A stretch of DNA of 64,000 nt, taken from the NCBI GenBank assembly GCA_016292215.1, contig JAEFBB010000001.1, positions 124,001 through 188,000 on the forward strand. The letters run 5' to 3'. The translations under genes were made by a program, and so were the position numbers. The notes beneath the pieces were generated by a model. The model had not been told where the DNA came from. It did not search any database and saw only the letters and a list, made by a program, of their open reading frames with translations. Positions 61,801 to 64,000 of the stretch are shown here, in pieces (within the stretch, counting starts at the first letter, position 1; the number at the start of each line of letters is the position of its first letter). The stretch is from Saccharofermentans sp. (GTDB lineage: Bacteria > Bacillota > Clostridia > Saccharofermentanales > Saccharofermentanaceae).

Positions 61801-62441
61801 AGCAGACCAAGAGGATCACGACTCTTAAGAATGCCATCAAGGCTTTGGGTCCTGTTAACCTCGGCGCGTTGCAGGAGTTCTCAGAGCTTTCCGAGAGACT
61901 CGACTTCATGACCAAGCAGAGAGACGATATTGAAGCTGCCAAGAAGGACTTGGAGAAGGTCATCGATGACCTCTTGACCAAGATGAGATCAGAGTTTACG
62001 GAGCATTTCGATACGATCAACAAGAACTTCGGCCAGGTCTTCACGGATCTGTTCGGAGGCGGTACGGCAGAGATCATTCTGGGCAACGATTCGGAGGACG
62101 TTCTTGAGTGCGCCATCGATATCAAGGCTCAGCCGCCCGGAAAGAAGCTTCAGAACCTGTCGCTTCTGTCAGGCGGTGAGAGATGTCTTACGGCTATCGG
62201 CCTGCTCTTTGCCATCCAGGAATTGAAGCCTTCTCCGTTCGTCATCTTAGACGAGGTCGAGGCTGCATTAGACGACGTTAATATCACGAGATTTACGGAC
62301 TTCGTAAGAAGACACTCGGCTAAATCTCAGTTTATTCTTGTTACGCACCGTAAGGGCACCATGGAAGCCTGCGACCAGATGTACGGCGTTACCATGGCTG
62401 AGCGCGGTGTATCCAAGATCCTTTCTATGGAGCTTAAATAA
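58872..62441 (+). CDS. smc: Chromosome segregation ATPase SMC
   Basis: A 1,189-residue condensin subunit. It has Walker A GPNGSGKS (residues 32-39), a long coiled coil, a hinge near residues 510-690 (GILGDLIETDSKYETAVETA, NPGGSLTGGSLRK), the second coiled coil, the signature LLSGGERCLTAIGLLFAI near 1097-1114 and Walker B FVILDEVEAALDD. Length and order are those of the family. Its stop overlaps the ftsY start by 1 bp. Confidence 0.98.
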   Translation: MYLKKLELQGFKSFPDYTCIDFDRGLTAVVGPNGSGKSNISDAVRWVLGEQSVKQLRGGKMEDVIFNGTSARRSMNYAEVSITFDNSDGYIDYGFPEICITRRLYRSGESEYQINKVNCRLKDITVLFLDTGLGRDGYSLVGQGRVDDILSTKSEDRRRVIEEASGIVKYRVRKDEAQRKLNSTEQNLVRINDILGELEERKGPLEEQAGKARKFNENYEELKRLETSLLVHKITEANKEMGDSAGLKEQLEKEIQEREDEFNQLRKSNQEIMAKSEALDNEIEDRRQELSDLTEYEHEAQTDKKVSIERLNQTNQRIEELKSDMESTDETVAKLTNELNEKKAKADSLLKAANDAKILSEELDKERLAKFEEYEASRKEAGKADSKVKAKTEELFETRKKLTECQAGISALDDKIREMQEARAASETGKAELSSRLAEEEKALDEIKKIKGDVTKDIDTRNKKLEELRGRQVELNQFFEINNRKLSAEESKLKTLKDIDKRKEGYQESVRRLTELADTDRSVKHLMVGILGDLIETDSKYETAVETALGNALHNVVTKSEADAAELIGILKDKRLGRVTFLPIENIKARYIDEDDLRKAKGVNGYIGVASDLVKSSRDLEDIVANLLGRILVAHDLDAARVIASKTGRAYKVMTLEGDSVNPGGSLTGGSLRKTGAGTGILGRKAEIESLTKTVADLEAKLADSEDQRQEVDDGIGTIKRELAQLGEQLKFYQLEEVKAEGEYNNTKTRLEETEETLANYDENMQAVSKSKIRLEEDLEEFTRIEREINGELSDYQEEIEAQQKLSEEQAVKLEQIVAKVREAASLAERKLTERSGILDLAGHIKKQIEEANQGRDKFDSQIKEAKETVNSITKEINELDAKLDENEKQQKVLEAKIAELFEKRSVISGDLSSFGDRLSSSSNAISELQSKLNAHVSKYDKIIFEIDQNKNKLWEDYETTYDNIKDSVEPVEKVGEQTKRITTLKNAIKALGPVNLGALQEFSELSERLDFMTKQRDDIEAAKKDLEKVIDDLLTKMRSEFTEHFDTINKNFGQVFTDLFGGGTAEIILGNDSEDVLECAIDIKAQPPGKKLQNLSLLSGGERCLTAIGLLFAIQELKPSPFVILDEVEAALDDVNITRFTDFVRRHSAKSQFILVTHRKGTMEACDQMYGVTMAERGVSKILSMELK

Positions 62442-63355
62442 TGGGACTTGCAGATCTGTTCAAAAGAGGACTTGAAAAGACGAGGAGCTTCTTTGCGGGA
62501 AGCTTTACAAAGCTTGCTGCTTCGAGCGGCCACTTTGACGAGGACATGTTAGATGACTTGGAAGAGCTTCTCATCAGGGCAGACTGCGGCGTTCAGGCGA
62601 GCGTCGACATCATGGACCACGTCAAGGAGAATATCAAGAAGACCGGCGATGACAGCCAGGAAGCAGTCCTCGCTTCAGTCAAGGAAAGGATGCTTGAGAT
62701 CCTGGGCGAACCCCAGACAGTCGAGATCGTTCCCGGAAAGCTCAATATCATCCTCATGATCGGCGTTAACGGCACGGGCAAGACCACTACTTCGGGCAAG
62801 CTTGCTGCCAGATATAAGAAGGAAGGCAAGAGGGTCCTTATGGCTGCCTGCGATACATTCCGTGCGGCAGCAGTAGGCCAGCTCAAGACCTGGGGTGAGA
62901 GGACGGGAACAGCCGTTATCGCCCAGGAGCAGGAGGGCGCTGACCCGGCTTCAGTAGTTTTCGACGCCATCCATGCGGCACAGGCACGTAATACCGATGT
63001 CCTTCTCGTAGATACGGCAGGACGTCTTCACAATAAGAAGAATCTCATGGAGGAGCTCGCGAAAATCAGGCGCGTCATCGAGAGGGAAGCTCCGGACGCG
63101 GCTATCAAGTCGCTGCTCATTATTGACGCTACAACAGGACAGAATGCAGTCATCCAGGCAGAGGGCTTCGGTGAGGTCACAGGCCTTGATTATGTAGGCA
63201 TTACCAAGCTCGACGGAAGCGCTAAGGGCGGCGTAGCCATCGCTGTCGCATACCAGTCCAAGAAGCCCATCGTGCTTGCCGGACTCGGTGAGAGCGTGGA
63301 AGATCTGGCTGACTTTGACCCTGAGTTATTTGTCAATTCACTTATAAACGAATAA
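62441..63355 (+). CDS. ftsY: Signal recognition particle receptor FtsY
   Basis: A 304-residue SRP receptor GTPase that docks ribosomes at the membrane. The acidic A domain is nearly absent, as in many Firmicutes. The N domain is followed by the G domain with G1 [15 protein letters not shown] (near residue 107), [27 protein letters not shown] and [10 protein letters not shown]. Confidence 0.97.
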   Translation: MGLADLFKRGLEKTRSFFAGSFTKLAASSGHFDEDMLDDLEELLIRADCGVQASVDIMDHVKENIKKTGDDSQEAVLASVKERMLEILGEPQTVEIVPGKLNIILMIGVNGTGKTTTSGKLAARYKKEGKRVLMAACDTFRAAAVGQLKTWGERTGTAVIAQEQEGADPASVVFDAIHAAQARNTDVLLVDTAGRLHNKKNLMEELAKIRRVIEREAPDAAIKSLLIIDATTGQNAVIQAEGFGEVTGLDYVGITKLDGSAKGGVAIAVAYQSKKPIVLAGLGESVEDLADFDPELFVNSLINE

Positions 63356-63401
63356 TCTTCAAAAATCGTTATTTTGTACGGCAAAAACCACGATATTTTG
63401 A

Positions 63402-63430
63402 TTGCCAAAGTATCTTTTTATATGTATAAT
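63402..63430 (+). promoter_or_regulatory. hppA promoter
   Basis: TTGCCA (63402-63407) and a perfect TATAAT (63425-63430) are 17 bp apart. The leader contains a hairpin of GGGC-A-ATAG with CTAT-GCCC. Confidence 0.78.
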
Positions 63431-63516
63431 GTCGTAGTTTTGCTTAGGGCAATAGTTTTTGCTATGCCCGAATGCTTCACAAATTTCAATCTATTCTTAT
63501 GAGAGGGGACCGGTAT

Positions 63517-64000
63517 ATGTCATTACTTACGACTTCCTGGTTAATCGTACTTGGCGTAGTATTCCTTGCACTTATCTACGTCGGGTTCAATTACTTCCGC
63601 ATTAAGAAGATGCCCGAGGGAACGGCTGACATGATCGAATTGTCTGGTATCATCCGTTCCGGCGCGCAGACCTTCCTTAAGACGGAATACAAGAGCATCT
63701 GCATCGTTGTTGCTGTGGTTGCTGTTATCTTCACACTTTTCGTTGAGAAGACCAGCGGTATCACATTCCTCATGGGTGCACTGATGAGCTCCATCGTTTG
63801 CGTTCTCGGTATGCAGAGCGCTACATACGCTAACGTTCGTACTTCGAACAAGGCAAGAGAGAGCCTTTCAATCGGCGAGACCGTTAAGGTAGCTCTCTGC
63901 GGCGGTTCCATTTCCGGCCTTGCAGTTCAGGCCTTCGGTATGTTGGGATTCCTCGCAGTTCTCCTTTGCTTCGGCGGCGTAAAGCATGATGCTACAAGCT
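63517..64000 (+). CDS. hppA: Membrane-bound ion-pumping pyrophosphatase, 3' partial
   Basis: The frame starts at the ATG at 63517 (GAGAGGGG upstream) and runs off the window after 161 codons. The visible part has a first helix, then MIELSGIIRSGAQTFLKTEY, typical of the N-terminus of H+- or Na+-translocating pyrophosphatases, and further helices. The enzyme uses pyrophosphate energy to build an ion gradient. The residues that separate the proton and sodium types lie outside the window. Confidence 0.93.
   Translation, partial: MSLLTTSWLIVLGVVFLALIYVGFNYFRIKKMPEGTADMIELSGIIRSGAQTFLKTEYKSICIVVAVVAVIFTLFVEKTSGITFLMGALMSSIVCVLGMQSATYANVRTSNKARESLSIGETVKVALCGGSISGLAVQAFGMLGFLAVLLCFGGVKHDATS

Overview
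The window looks like chromosome from an anaerobic Clostridia-type Firmicute, probably a fibre-degrading gut or rumen bacterium. The basis is gene content: an Rnf-like redox operon, a superoxide reductase, a membrane pyrophosphatase, a GH115 glucuronidase, BlaI/M56 regulation and the acpP-rnc-smc-ftsY cluster. The genus cannot be fixed from sequence alone. Base composition is moderate, with one visibly AT-rich gene at 7.2-8.3 kb.

1-6.9 kb: a 5'-truncated zinc-ribbon membrane protein, the primary sigma factor, then a tight operon of RnfC-like, RnfD-like and RnfG/FMN-binding-like proteins ending in an unrecognised 400-residue membrane protein. No RnfA, RnfB or RnfE is present, and the cofactor motifs of C, D and G are altered.

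6.9-12.1 kb: accessory region. A tRNA-Arg gene is followed by about 2.9 kb of cargo (an AT-rich membrane protein and a macrodomain fusion). It ends in a perfect 44-bp copy of the tRNA 3' part plus a terminator copy, the mark of tRNA-targeted integration, but no integrase remains. Direct repeats and two further orphan genes follow.

12.2-25.3 kb: a multipass membrane protein, a minus-strand XRE/zinc-ribbon pair, an acetyltransferase and a GH115 enzyme. Next is a BlaI repressor with a BlaR1-like M56 protein that carries a solute-binding-protein domain, controlled by a clear promoter-operator. A DUF2975/HTH/DUF4153-like group closes the block.

25.5-44.1 kb: mixed metabolism and envelope. It holds an rRNA methyltransferase, two GT-C-like membrane proteins, a superoxide reductase, two short-chain dehydrogenases, a DUF975-CmpB fusion and lysA. 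A TetR-controlled redox operon (aldo/keto reductase, decarboxylase-cupin, flavodoxin lipoprotein), citrate synthase with a promoter palindrome and tRNA-Trp complete it.

44.2-64 kb: housekeeping core. proC-rnhA-nudix-ftsK-pncC-murJ, an L,D-transpeptidase, recA-recX under a LexA-type box, rimO, pgsA, acpP, rnc, smc, ftsY and the 5' part of hppA. All are plus strand apart from two small minus-strand genes near 54-55 kb.

The main candidates for something new are the reduced Rnf-like operon, the M56 plus solute-binding-protein sensor, and the integrase-less tRNA-Arg island with its macrodomain fusion.
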